Below are positions 1 to 7,086 of a stretch of 11,008 nucleotides of DNA, piece after piece. Positions within the stretch are counted from its first letter, which is position 1. Each line of letters begins with the position of its first letter. The notes under the pieces are model-generated. The model saw only the letters and a list, made by a program, of their open reading frames with translations. It was not told the origin of the DNA and made no database searches. A program made the translations under genes and the position numbers. Origin of the DNA: JBNARI01 sp049718765 (GTDB lineage Bacteria > Bacillota > Sulfobacillia > DUMF01); NCBI GenBank assembly GCA_049718765.1, contig JBNARI010000044.1:1-11008 (forward strand), read 5' to 3'.

Positions 1-1
1 T

Positions 2-701
2 CGAGTTTGGCAACAGCCCCAATGGGAAAGAGTGCAGGAGATAATGGACAGAAGAGCAAAACCGCGAAGAGTGGCCACCGAAAGGTACATACTTACTGGG
101 AAGGTCCGGTGCGGGCTTTGCGGATCTGCCGCAGTAGACAGCTCCACGAAGTCAGGGGGCAGGATTTATCGGTACTACGTCTGCTCCCAGCGGTGCAGGA
201 ACCGTTCTTGCACTCTCAAGCCGTGGCCCAAAGAACAATTAGAACAAATCGTCGTTCAAGAAGTGAAAACAAGGCTCCTGACAGATGAGGGAATTGAACA
301 ACTGGCCGATAGGATAATGACCACAGTTCGCGAGAAGTACAGCAGACTTCTGGCGCCAGCGAGAAGAGCTTCAGGAAGCGTTGAGGAAAATCGAGAGCAA
401 GATGACCAACATATTGAACGCAATCGCGGAAGGGGTCATATCTAGCGCAGAGGCAAAGCAGTACATGGCCGAGCTGCGTCAGCAGAAGGCCACAATTCAA
501 GAGCAGCTTGCTGGCGTAGACCAATTGCCCAAGGACCTCAGCAAAGCAACAATTAAAGAATACCTACGCCACCTCCGAGAGGAAGGTGGCGAGGAAATAC
601 AAGAAAACCTCGGCCGGTACGTGAGCCACATCATTCTTTACGACGACCGGTGCGAGGTTGTCCTGATTTTCGGATATGGTGGTGTCGGGAGTGGGACTTG
701 A
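2..701 (+). pseudogene. Large serine recombinase, C-terminal part, frameshifted
   Basis: This is the C-terminal portion of a large serine site-specific recombinase, the kind that integrates and excises phages and conjugative elements. The frame is open from base 2, so the catalytic N-terminus lies outside the window. What is visible is a zinc-ribbon region with CGLC (bases 110-121) and a second Cys cluster, VCSQRC and SC (about 179-211), followed by a long charged, probably coiled-coil helix and the usual C-terminal tail. The reading frame breaks at about bases 335-352: the first part runs on to a stop at 445 in the wrong frame, while the family-like sequence (FWRQREELQEAL... AEGVISSAEAKQYM) continues one frame over to a TGA at 699-701. 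One extra base, or two missing, explains it. The last seven codons lie within the tRNA-Leu gene on the opposite strand. Family assignment is fairly sure. Whether the frameshift is real decay or a sequencing error cannot be told here. Confidence 0.8.
680..701. other. Candidate attachment-site core at tRNA-Leu 3' end
   Basis: The recombinase reading frame ends at 701, inside the last 22 bases of the tRNA-Leu(GAG) gene (CCA end, acceptor strand and the edge of the T-arm). An integrase gene abutting the 3' end of an intact tRNA is the usual arrangement of an element edge, where the att core rebuilds the tRNA. The second att copy would lie outside this window, and no copy of this stretch was seen elsewhere in it. 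This is inference from position only. Many large serine integrases use non-tRNA sites. Confidence 0.35.
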
Positions 702-764
702 ACCCACACGGCTGTTGCCATACGCCCCTCAAACGTACGCGTCTGCCAGTTCCGCCATCCCGAC
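680..764 (-). tRNA. tRNA-Leu (anticodon GAG)
   Basis: Read on the minus strand, this is a class II tRNA. The 7-bp acceptor stem is GTCGGGA paired with TCCCGAC. The anticodon stem TACGT/GCGTA carries a 7-base loop with GAG at 730-728. There is a short variable arm (GGC-AACA-GCC), a T-arm GTGGG/CCCAC with TTCAAGT in the loop, a discriminator A and an encoded CCA (682-680). The anticodon reads CUC/CUU leucine codons. A consensus promoter lies about 50 bases upstream. The 3' end overlaps the last codons of the recombinase remnant on the other strand, the typical position of an integration site. Confidence 0.95.
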
Positions 765-813
765 ACTCTTGTTAACTGGATACTTGTTGATTCACTTGTC
801 CTTGCAGTTTTTG

Positions 814-842
814 ATTATAGATCCAGCCTTACGCCATGTCAA
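814..842 (-). promoter_or_regulatory. Consensus sigma-A promoter of tRNA-Leu(GAG)
   Basis: On the minus strand TTGACA (842-837) and TATAAT (819-814) are separated by exactly 17 bases, a perfect match to the vegetative promoter consensus. The start point would be near 807, giving a leader of about 43 bases before the tRNA at 764. It lies in the 139-base gap between the end of ftsH and the tRNA. Confidence 0.85.
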
Positions 843-903
843 CTAAGGTTAGTACCAGCACCCGCGCCTCTTTTGCCATAGCAAGGCTTGCGCAACTGCC
901 TTC

Positions 904-2838
904 TCAGCCCGCAGGTACCGGCCTTGGATGAGGGCGCACGCCAACTCCACCGCCGGTCTCAGGAGACGGCGCCTCTTTACCTTCGCCAGCCGGCTTTGTT
1001 GTTCCACCAGGTCCAGCACTAGGCGCCGGAGCCTTCTCTACGGTCTCCGCACCAAGGTCTCTGAAAAGTTGCTCCAATTCTTCTCCTTCTAGGGTTTCCT
1101 TTTCCATCAGCACCGCAGCAATCCTGTCCAGCTTCTCCCGTCCGTTACTCAGAATCTCACGGGCCTTCTGATAGCACGCAACGATGGTTTCCTTCACGTC
1201 CTTGTCGATAGCTGCAGCTACCTCTTCGCTGTAGTTTCGGTCTCTCGCAATGTCTCGTCCTAAGAACACCAGATCTTGCTTGTTGCCAAACGTGAGCGGG
1301 CCCAACCGTTCGCTCATCCCGAATTCCATGACCATCTTGCGGACCATCTTGGTAGCCTTCTCCAGATCATCAGAAGCACCGCTCGAAACCTCATTGAACA
1401 CCATTTGTTCGGCAACACGACCTGCGAGAGCCACGGTGACCCTGTCCAGGATCTCGCTCCTGGTGACAAGATACCTATCTTCCAGAGGAAGCTGGAGCAC
1501 ATACCCTAAAGCGGCACCCCTGGGTATGATGGACACCTTGTGCACCGGGTCGCTGTTAGGCAGGCTCTTCGCCACCAATGCGTGGGCCGCCTCATGGTAG
1601 GCGATCATGCGCTTTTCCTTTTCGCTGATTACCCGGCTCTTACGCTGTGGCCCTGCTACCACCCGGTCTATGGCCTCTTCCATCTCTTCCATAGTGATGC
1701 GCTTTTTGCGCCTACGAGCAGCCAGAAGCGCAGCCTCGTTCACGGTGTTCTCAATATCTGCCCCTGTAAAGCCAGGTGTCCTCTTGGCCAGCGTCTCCAG
1801 GTCTACGTCTTTATCGAGAGGCTTACCTCTAACGTGCACCTTGAATATTTCCAGTCGACCCTTGAGGTCAGGCTTGTCGATCACGATGTGCCGGTCGAAG
1901 CGCCCAGGCCTCAACAGCGCAGGATCCAGCACGTCTGGCCGGTTTGTGGCAGCCATCACGATTATCCCTTCATTCACGGAGAATCCATCCATCTCCACAA
2001 GCAACTGGTTAAGTGTCTGCTCGCGCTCGTCGTGACCTCCACCATACCCTGCACCCCGCTGCCGGCCCACTGCGTCGATCTCGTCGATGAAAACAATACA
2101 CGGCGCGTTCTTCTTCGCTTGATCGAACAGGTCCCTCACTCTAGATGCACCTACGCCCACAAACATTTCCACAAAATCGGAGCCGCTGATGGAGAAGAAG
2201 GACACCCCTGCCTCTCCTGCCACAGCACGGGCAACCAGAGTCTTCCCCGTTCCCGGAGCACCAAAGAGCAATACACCCTTTGGAATCCTGGCGCCCATTT
2301 CGATATAGCGCTTAGGATTCTTGAGGAAGTCCACGATTTCCTGAAGTTCTTCTTTCACCTCATCGCAACCCGCTACGTCCTCGAATGTAACTTTGCGCTT
2401 ATCACTTGAGTACAGCTTAGCTCTAGCACGGCCGAACTGGAGCACCCTGTTCCCGCTACCTTGTGTTTGCTGCATGATAAAGTAAAACGCGCCCAGCATC
2501 AGCACCGCAGGCAATACAGAGGACACCATGGAACTCCACCACGGCGTTTGCTGGTACTCAAACGTGATCTTTACACCCTTGCTCTCCAGTCGTCCGTAAA
2601 AGCTGGGATCTTCCGGTACGCCTGCCCTCACCTCTGAATCGTCGTCCAACTTCGCAACCGCAACCGTCTTGTCCACAATGCTGATAGATTTAACCCTGCC
2701 CTGGTCTATCAGAGTCAGCAACTCCGAATAGGAGATCGTCTTCCTCGTTAACCCTTGGGAGGGCAATAGCTGTGCGAACATGAGCGTGAGAATCAAAAGC
2801 AGTGCGTAGAAGAGTATGCTGCGAGCGCCTTTGCTCAT
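904..2838 (-). CDS. ftsH: ATP-dependent zinc metalloprotease FtsH
   Basis: This is a membrane-anchored AAA+ protease that unfolds and degrades membrane and short-lived cytosolic proteins as a hexamer. The 644-residue product has an N-terminal membrane segment (about residues 6-25), a small extracytoplasmic domain, and a second membrane segment (about 105-125). The AAA+ domain follows, with Walker A GAPGTGKT (193-200), pore motif FVG (226-228), Walker B IVFIDE (248-253) and the second region of homology ending in the arginine-finger stretch RPGRFDR (about 310-316). The protease domain has the zinc motif HEAAH (415-419) and the third ligand in GASDDL (Asp 491). All catalytic residues are present. 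The tail after about residue 600 is a 40-residue Pro/Gly-rich, probably disordered extension. The ATG at 2838 is chosen because a strong AAGGAGGGGG sits just upstream and the ATG overlaps the tilS stop (ATGA), indicating translational coupling. A GTG 24 bases upstream lacks such support. Confidence 0.97.
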   Translation of the reverse strand: MSKGARSILFYALLLILTLMFAQLLPSQGLTRKTISYSELLTLIDQGRVKSISIVDKTVAVAKLDDDSEVRAGVPEDPSFYGRLESKGVKITFEYQQTPWWSSMVSSVLPAVLMLGAFYFIMQQTQGSGNRVLQFGRARAKLYSSDKRKVTFEDVAGCDEVKEELQEIVDFLKNPKRYIEMGARIPKGVLLFGAPGTGKTLVARAVAGEAGVSFFSISGSDFVEMFVGVGASRVRDLFDQAKKNAPCIVFIDEIDAVGRQRGAGYGGGHDEREQTLNQLLVEMDGFSVNEGIIVMAATNRPDVLDPALLRPGRFDRHIVIDKPDLKGRLEIFKVHVRGKPLDKDVDLETLAKRTPGFTGADIENTVNEAALLAARRRKKRITMEEMEEAIDRVVAGPQRKSRVISEKEKRMIAYHEAAHALVAKSLPNSDPVHKVSIIPRGAALGYVLQLPLEDRYLVTRSEILDRVTVALAGRVAEQMVFNEVSSGASDDLEKATKMVRKMVMEFGMSERLGPLTFGNKQDLVFLGRDIARDRNYSEEVAAAIDKDVKETIVACYQKAREILSNGREKLDRIAAVLMEKETLEGEELEQLFRDLGAETVEKAPAPSAGPGGTTKPAGEGKEAPSPETGGGVGVRPHPRPVPAG

Positions 2839-4250
2839 GCTCCCCCTCCTTCCCTGATACACTCCAGCACCAACACTTGTTGAGTGGCTGGTACAACTTT
2901 GAACCTGTCGTCCACTGCGTGATCAACAACCCACACTATGCGTCCGTCGGAACTGGTTATCACTGGCACCTTGTCCCGGCGCTGAAGCTCAGTCCCCCTG
3001 GCGCGAAAGATTTCCTTTAACTTCTTTGAGCCACCCAATCCAAGAGGGTACATGCGATCGCCCTTGTTCCTGGGACGAGCTGTCAGCGGCAGTTCCACGC
3101 TATTATAATCAACGTAAGCAACACTAGCAAGCTTGTTGCTAAAAACAGCATCCCCCAAAGAGTCCCGGGGCACCAAGGTTGCCCGAATGGAACAATCGGC
3201 CCATGGGATGCTGGTCACCCCAGGGACATTCAACAATACAGGCGTACCCGTCACACCAATACCTCTGGTCACGCCCTGTTGGGCAACAAATACAATGCGG
3301 TCTCCTTCCCGGAAGACCTCAGTCCTACCAGGCAGGTGAATGGTCCACCTTTGATCTCCCCGATTTAGAGACTCGATCACCTGGTTTACATGGTGGAAAT
3401 CCAGCGCAGAAGGTCCACCAGCCCTACAACACGCAAATCGCACGACTCTGCGGCGGATGGGCAATTCGAGTCGCTGTACAGCTTCTACTTGCAGTTCAAC
3501 CCGATCCTGCGACTCTGTGACTATCTCCAAGTACTTTTTTCTAGCAACGTCCGAAAGGTAAGCGTTTTCTTCGCGCAGAAGCTCAGCAGTACGAGCCAGC
3601 ACTTCAACGACGTTGGGGTTGTACTCCTGGCGCAACATCGGCACCAGATATCTTCTGATCCTGTTCCTCAGGTAAACGTCCTCCAAATTCGTCGAGTCTA
3701 CTAAGGTTTTCAACTGCCAGGAACGGCAATATGCTTCTATATCCGCTCGAGGAGTTTCTATCAAGGGCCGAATGATCTTCCCTCGCACGGGGGGAATGCC
3801 GCACATGCCCTCCATGCCCGCCCCTCTAATCAACCGCATGAGAACAGTCTCTGCCTGGTCGTCCATATTGTGACCCAGGGCAATTCGCGTACAGCCATGA
3901 GTGCTGGCAGCCCTGCTAAAGAAGCTGTACCTGGCCATACGGCCAGCTACCTCTTCTCCCACACCTAGTCTGCGCGCCATCTGACGCACGTCACACTTCT
4001 CGACCAAGCAAACGGCGCCAAGGTCTTGGGACAATTGTCTCACGTAATCTGCGTCTGACTCCGCCTCAGGCCGCATCATGTGGTTCAAGTGGGCTACGAA
4101 CAACACTAATCCAAGCTCGTCCCTGAGTCTGCTGAGAATGTGCAGAAGTGCAACAGAATCAGGCCCACCTGATACCCCAACAAGCACCCGGTCTCCCGTC
4201 TGCACCATGCCATACTTTTGAATGGTTTTTTTGACCCTATAGAGAAGCAT
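2835..4250 (-). CDS. tilS: tRNA(Ile)-lysidine synthase TilS
   Basis: TilS attaches lysine to the wobble cytidine (C34) of the CAU-anticodon tRNA-Ile, so that it reads AUA and is charged with isoleucine. The 471-residue protein begins with an N-type ATP pyrophosphatase domain. The P-loop SGGPDS (27-32) is followed by VAHLNH (52-57), GHNMDDQAET (126-135) and DSTN...RNRIR (185-199), all characteristic of TilS. The C-terminal substrate-binding domains include RPRNKGDRM and KKLKEIF (392-415), which are also typical, and the length fits the longer TilS class. The ATG at 4250 has a GGAGAG ribosome binding site at 4262-4257. Its stop overlaps the ftsH start by ATGA. In many Firmicutes hpt (hypoxanthine phosphoribosyltransferase) lies between tilS and ftsH, but it is absent here. 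No convincing promoter was found in the short gap after the spoIIE terminator. Confidence 0.95.
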   Translation of the reverse strand: MLLYRVKKTIQKYGMVQTGDRVLVGVSGGPDSVALLHILSRLRDELGLVLFVAHLNHMMRPEAESDADYVRQLSQDLGAVCLVEKCDVRQMARRLGVGEEVAGRMARYSFFSRAASTHGCTRIALGHNMDDQAETVLMRLIRGAGMEGMCGIPPVRGKIIRPLIETPRADIEAYCRSWQLKTLVDSTNLEDVYLRNRIRRYLVPMLRQEYNPNVVEVLARTAELLREENAYLSDVARKKYLEIVTESQDRVELQVEAVQRLELPIRRRVVRFACCRAGGPSALDFHHVNQVIESLNRGDQRWTIHLPGRTEVFREGDRIVFVAQQGVTRGIGVTGTPVLLNVPGVTSIPWADCSIRATLVPRDSLGDAVFSNKLASVAYVDYNSVELPLTARPRNKGDRMYPLGLGGSKKLKEIFRARGTELQRRDKVPVITSSDGRIVWVVDHAVDDRFKVVPATQQVLVLECIREGGGA

Positions 4251-4310
4251 GGCTCACTCTCCAGTCTCATTTTAGCTTTTCCTATGGCTACAGGGTAGAA
4301 CCGCTATAGA

Positions 4311-4339
4311 TAAAAAGACGGTGTGGCTTGCGCCACACC
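4311..4339 (-). terminator. Rho-independent terminator after spoIIE
   Basis: A perfect 8-bp stem, GGTGTGGC/GCCACACC (4320-4339), has a GCAA tetraloop when read on the minus strand. It is followed by GTC and then a TTTTT run (4316-4312). It begins 27 bases after the spoIIE stop codon and separates spoIIE from tilS-ftsH. Confidence 0.88.
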
Positions 4340-4365
4340 AAGTGCAGGGGTTGGGAGAGGCGAGA

Positions 4366-6594
4366 CTAAACGCTTAGCTTCGTCACAAGAACAGTCATGT
4401 CGTCGGGTACATCCCGGGCCCCAGCCTTTCGCCAATTGTCCATCGCCTTATCAATCAGCTTGGCCGCAATCTCCTCAGGGTCATCACACCTGAGGCGGCT
4501 CAGGAACGAACATAGCCATTGTTCGTGGCCGTCTTCTGGGTCCCTGCGGGAGCTCACCACGCCATCAGTGGCCATCACCAAAATGTCACCAGCTAGCATG
4601 AGCTTCTGCACGGTTTCCACCTCTACGCTGCACGTTACACCCACTGGGAGCGAGTGAGACCTAATCACCGTCACTTCGCTGCCGCGCTTGAGGAAACTGG
4701 GCGCTGCACCCACCTTTATGAAGTCAGCTTCCGCCGTTCTCAAGTTTAGAATTGCTATGTCCAGTGTGGCAAACGTATCATCTCGCGACCTCATTACCAT
4801 TAGGGAATTCACACTTTGGAGCGCGGAATCCCTGTCAAAACCCGCTTCCAATAATCTCTCCAGTAGAGTCACCACTGACCTCGCTTCTAGAGCCGCCTTA
4901 GGGCCACTTCCCATGCCGTCGCTCAACACCAGGAGCAGTCTCCCTTCGTTCAGTTCCTTGACCAGGTAATAGTCCCCAGACACTATGCCCCCGGCACGGG
5001 TCCGCCTGGAAACCCCAGTGACGTACTTAGGGGCCCTACTACCCTCTTCTTCCTGGCAATTTCGGTCTCCAAGCTCGCGCACAAGTCGGTCCATGGCTGA
5101 AGCAATGCCTTTGGCCTGACTCACGAGCGCAGCCCTACTTTCCCTTAGACGTTCCCTCCAGCCCACGTTTACCCTATTGAGCTCGACCACGTAGTTTACT
5201 GCAGCAACTAGCTCAGTTAGCCGCTTGCACGTTAAACGCACGCTTTCCGGTACATTCTCGATTGTTAGGCCACCAGAGGTTTCAGCTATTGCTAACAAGT
5301 CAAGGAATGAGCGGTACGTGGTGAAAAAGCCAGCTTCCCAGCATGGTTTGTAGCTCACGCACGTCTGGCATACCCTACATGCAAGGTCGGCATACGCTGG
5401 TGGTACGAGTCCCGTACTCTCTTCAAGGGTCGCTCCAACCTGCTCGTACGCCCGTGAGAGTTCCCGCATAACCACAGAAAGCTCTTTCAGTCGCGTTATT
5501 GTGCGGCTTGGCACGTTGCTCTCGGGCGTCGTCGAAGCGTCTCCGTGGGCTTGCAAGGCCGAAGCCATTCTTGATGAGAAAACATTCATGGTAAGACCCC
5601 GTGGAACAGCGAGGAACCCCATTCCCCCCAACACCATGGCAATTATTCCTTCGCCAGCCTCAGAAATGGATCCTGAGTAAAGCCACACCATTCCCGCAGC
5701 CAAGATGTAGCAGACCGCAACCGACACCTTGCCAGCTTGCTTGAACCCACCAGCAACGAGGCCCCCGAAGGCACACCGCGCTGCACCGCCTACGACCTTG
5801 CTCCCCTCGAGGATGGGCACCATACCCGAAAGCAGCCCCGTTGCTGCTCCAACCCCAGGACCGCCAGCGAAGGCCGCCATCATGGTAACTGTCGCGGAGA
5901 CCACCTCACGCAGAGGTATGCCCAGCACCCTGATCTGCCTCAGACCGCACAGCAAGCTCACAAGCAGCATTGCACCAGAGGTTACCTCAGCTGACGTAAT
6001 GGGGGCAGCACTCCTTCCCTGGATCAGACAGCGAACCTGCGCCAAACCCGGAACGAACAACGCAGCTAAAATCCCTGATGACAGTGACTCGGTAGCCCAC
6101 ACCACCACTTGTTTCGGAGAGCTAACCGTCAACGCAGCTTGGACCAGGTTTACTGACCCCATGGAGCCCATCGCCGCTAGTGCAGGCCACAGCATATCAA
6201 GGCCAGGATCAAGACCCACTCCGCGTTGCCTGGCCCGTCGTCTTAAGTGCCTGCGTACGGCCTCCTGCGGAGAGCTCACATCCTGGATGCGCTTCCTGCT
6301 GATGTCGTGACCCGTAAGGATGATGGTAGCGCAAATCAGAGCCGAACCGATCTTCAGCACCGAAGTCCAACCCATCCCTGCAAGGCTGCCAATCAACACC
6401 CCAAGGAAAACAGTCAGCCTTTCAGATGGCCATGCTTCCCAAGAGGCGGCAAATGTTGCCACTCCGTGGGGTGACATGTTGCTGAACCAAACCGCTCTTC
6501 CTAGAACTGCAGCTGCTGCCATGATCGCCAAGTTCCGCAATCCCGCTCCCAGCTTCACGCGTATTCTCGTTAATGTCTCGGGTGGCCTCAGCAT
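4366..6594 (-). CDS. spoIIE: Stage II sporulation protein E (SpoIIE), PP2C-type phosphatase
   Basis: SpoIIE is a membrane-bound serine phosphatase of the polar septum. It dephosphorylates the anti-anti-sigma factor SpoIIAA to release sigma-F in the forespore, and it interacts with FtsZ. The 742-residue product has a long hydrophobic N-terminal region (about 20-335) with roughly eight to ten membrane segments. A central regulatory region follows, with a Cys cluster CRVCQTC...C (406-418) seen in this family. The PP2C domain runs from about 520 to the end, with SGD (Asp 541), LSDGMGSG (Asp 559), TLD (612), ATDG (Asp 677) and PDDMTV (Asp 732), so the metal-binding acidic residues are intact. Bacillus SpoIIE is somewhat longer (about 827). 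The start is uncertain. The ATG at 6594 is preferred because the inferred transcript start (about 6634) would leave only about 16 bases before an alternative GTG at 6618. Neither start has a good ribosome binding site. The gene is monocistronic, between its own promoter and terminator. Confidence 0.95.
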   Translation of the reverse strand: MLRPPETLTRIRVKLGAGLRNLAIMAAAAVLGRAVWFSNMSPHGVATFAASWEAWPSERLTVFLGVLIGSLAGMGWTSVLKIGSALICATIILTGHDISRKRIQDVSSPQEAVRRHLRRRARQRGVGLDPGLDMLWPALAAMGSMGSVNLVQAALTVSSPKQVVVWATESLSSGILAALFVPGLAQVRCLIQGRSAAPITSAEVTSGAMLLVSLLCGLRQIRVLGIPLREVVSATVTMMAAFAGGPGVGAATGLLSGMVPILEGSKVVGGAARCAFGGLVAGGFKQAGKVSVAVCYILAAGMVWLYSGSISEAGEGIIAMVLGGMGFLAVPRGLTMNVFSSRMASALQAHGDASTTPESNVPSRTITRLKELSVVMRELSRAYEQVGATLEESTGLVPPAYADLACRVCQTCVSYKPCWEAGFFTTYRSFLDLLAIAETSGGLTIENVPESVRLTCKRLTELVAAVNYVVELNRVNVGWRERLRESRAALVSQAKGIASAMDRLVRELGDRNCQEEEGSRAPKYVTGVSRRTRAGGIVSGDYYLVKELNEGRLLLVLSDGMGSGPKAALEARSVVTLLERLLEAGFDRDSALQSVNSLMVMRSRDDTFATLDIAILNLRTAEADFIKVGAAPSFLKRGSEVTVIRSHSLPVGVTCSVEVETVQKLMLAGDILVMATDGVVSSRRDPEDGHEQWLCSFLSRLRCDDPEEIAAKLIDKAMDNWRKAGARDVPDDMTVLVTKLSV

Positions 6595-6640
6595 GTTCAC
6601 CACTGTGTTCGGAGGCACCTAGTGTTTTGCGTCAGCTGAG

Positions 6641-6674
6641 ATTTTACCTTCAGCAAGAGCAGGACCCTGTCGAT
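6641..6674 (-). promoter_or_regulatory. Putative spoIIE promoter with Spo0A box
   Basis: On the minus strand TCGACA (6673-6668, five of six to TTGACA) is followed after 21 bases by TAAAAT (6646-6641). Known Spo0A-activated sigma-A promoters such as Bacillus spoIIG and spoIIE have this abnormally long spacing, with a 0A box overlapping the -35. Here TGTCGAT (6668-6674, plus strand) matches the 0A box TGNCGAA at six of seven positions and covers the -35. The start point would be near 6634. The function is inferred from pattern and position. Confidence 0.55.
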
Positions 6675-6847
6675 TTTTGGGGATACTTTGGGGCAAGTTT
6701 CCGACCAAGCTCGACTGTAAATGTAGGTTAAGTGCTCACTTGTAGAAAGTCCTTGCGCATTTGCAGCGCGACTGGGTGATCGCGCAGATGCAAAAACAGC
6801 GGCCTTGTCAGGATGGCTGCGGGCGTTGGAGAGCTCACTGGTAGAAG

Positions 6848-6931
6848 CTATAGTCCCCACGTAACCAAGTAGCACCCCGCCACAACAGACGCGTGGCCAA
6901 ATAAGGTAAGGTTCCTGTCAACCATGCGCAC
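6848..6931 (-). CDS. Possible 27-residue small hydrophobic protein
   Basis: A GTG at 6931 lies nine bases after a perfect AGGAGG (6946-6941). It opens a 27-codon frame ending in TAG (6850-6848). The predicted peptide starts polar (VRMVDRN) and ends hydrophobic (SVVAGCYLVTWGL), so a single membrane segment is possible. No family is recognised. It lies upstream of spoIIE in the same orientation, in a locus where other Firmicutes carry small sporulation membrane proteins, but there is no similarity to show. The only promoter-like sequence upstream (TTGAAT...TGTAGA) is weak. The good ribosome binding site is the main support. It may be chance or a decayed gene. Confidence 0.25.
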   Translation of the reverse strand: MRMVDRNLTLFGHASVVAGCYLVTWGL

Positions 6932-6991
6932 TGCTATGCACCTCCTGTCTACAACTAGAGTAACATTCAGAATTCAAGCAGCGGACTTTTA

Positions 6992-7021
6992 TTGACACCC
7001 CCAGAAACCCTCACGTATAAT
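6992..7021 (+). promoter_or_regulatory. Sigma-A promoter of the S1-domain gene
   Basis: TTGACA (6992-6997) and TATAAT (7016-7021) are perfect hexamers with an 18-base spacer. Transcription would start near 7028 and give a 5' leader of about 59 bases. Confidence 0.85.
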
Positions 7022-7037
7022 GATCGTGGCCAAGAAG

Positions 7038-7056
7038 TGCCCAGGAAATCTGGGCA
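7038..7056 (+). promoter_or_regulatory. 5'-leader hairpin of the S1-domain gene
   Basis: A perfect 7-bp stem, TGCCCAG/CTGGGCA, with a GAAAT loop lies in the leader, 13 bases before the ribosome binding site. There is no T-run after it, so it is not a classical terminator. It could stabilise the messenger or be a protein-binding site. The role is not known. Confidence 0.45.
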
Positions 7057-7086
7057 AGCGAAGAATACGGGAGGAATAGGTGTTAC

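Larger units (their letters stand above)
6619..6991. other. Divergent intergenic region between spoIIE and the S1 gene
   Basis: This 370-base region holds the putative spoIIE promoter at its left end and the S1-gene promoter just beyond its right end. In between are a possible 27-codon ORF (6848-6931, - strand) and an imperfect stem, GCGCGA/TCGCGC (6766-6771 with 6780-6785) extended by GCAT/ATGC (6757-6760 with 6788-6791). Longer reading frames here lack ribosome binding sites and protein-like composition. No RNA gene was recognised. Confidence 0.5.

Noticed and set aside
1540..2409. A 289-codon open frame on the plus strand
   Set aside because: It lies wholly antisense to the conserved AAA+ domain of ftsH and has no recognisable motif, so it is a shadow frame.
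2839..2862. GTG at 2862 as the ftsH start
   Set aside because: It would place the strong AAGGAGGGGG inside the coding region. The ATG at 2838 has ideal spacing and the ATGA overlap.
4251..4310. TAAAAT (4274-4269) as a tilS promoter -10
   Set aside because: It has no matching -35, and the start point would fall at the ribosome binding site.
5729..6310. A 193-codon open frame on the plus strand
   Set aside because: It is antisense to the membrane region of spoIIE. Its Pro/Thr-rich composition is that of a reversed membrane protein.
6595..6618. GTG at 6618 as the spoIIE start, adding eight residues
   Set aside because: It has no ribosome binding site and would sit about 16 bases from the inferred transcript start. 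The ATG at 6594 is preferred, though its own ribosome binding site is weak.
6766..6785. GCGCGA/TCGCGC hairpin as a terminator
   Set aside because: It has no T-run on either side and no gene ends nearby.
6597..6875. A 92-codon frame on the minus strand upstream of spoIIE
   Set aside because: It starts at an unsupported GTG, has no ribosome binding site or protein-like pattern, and runs over the spoIIE promoter and start.
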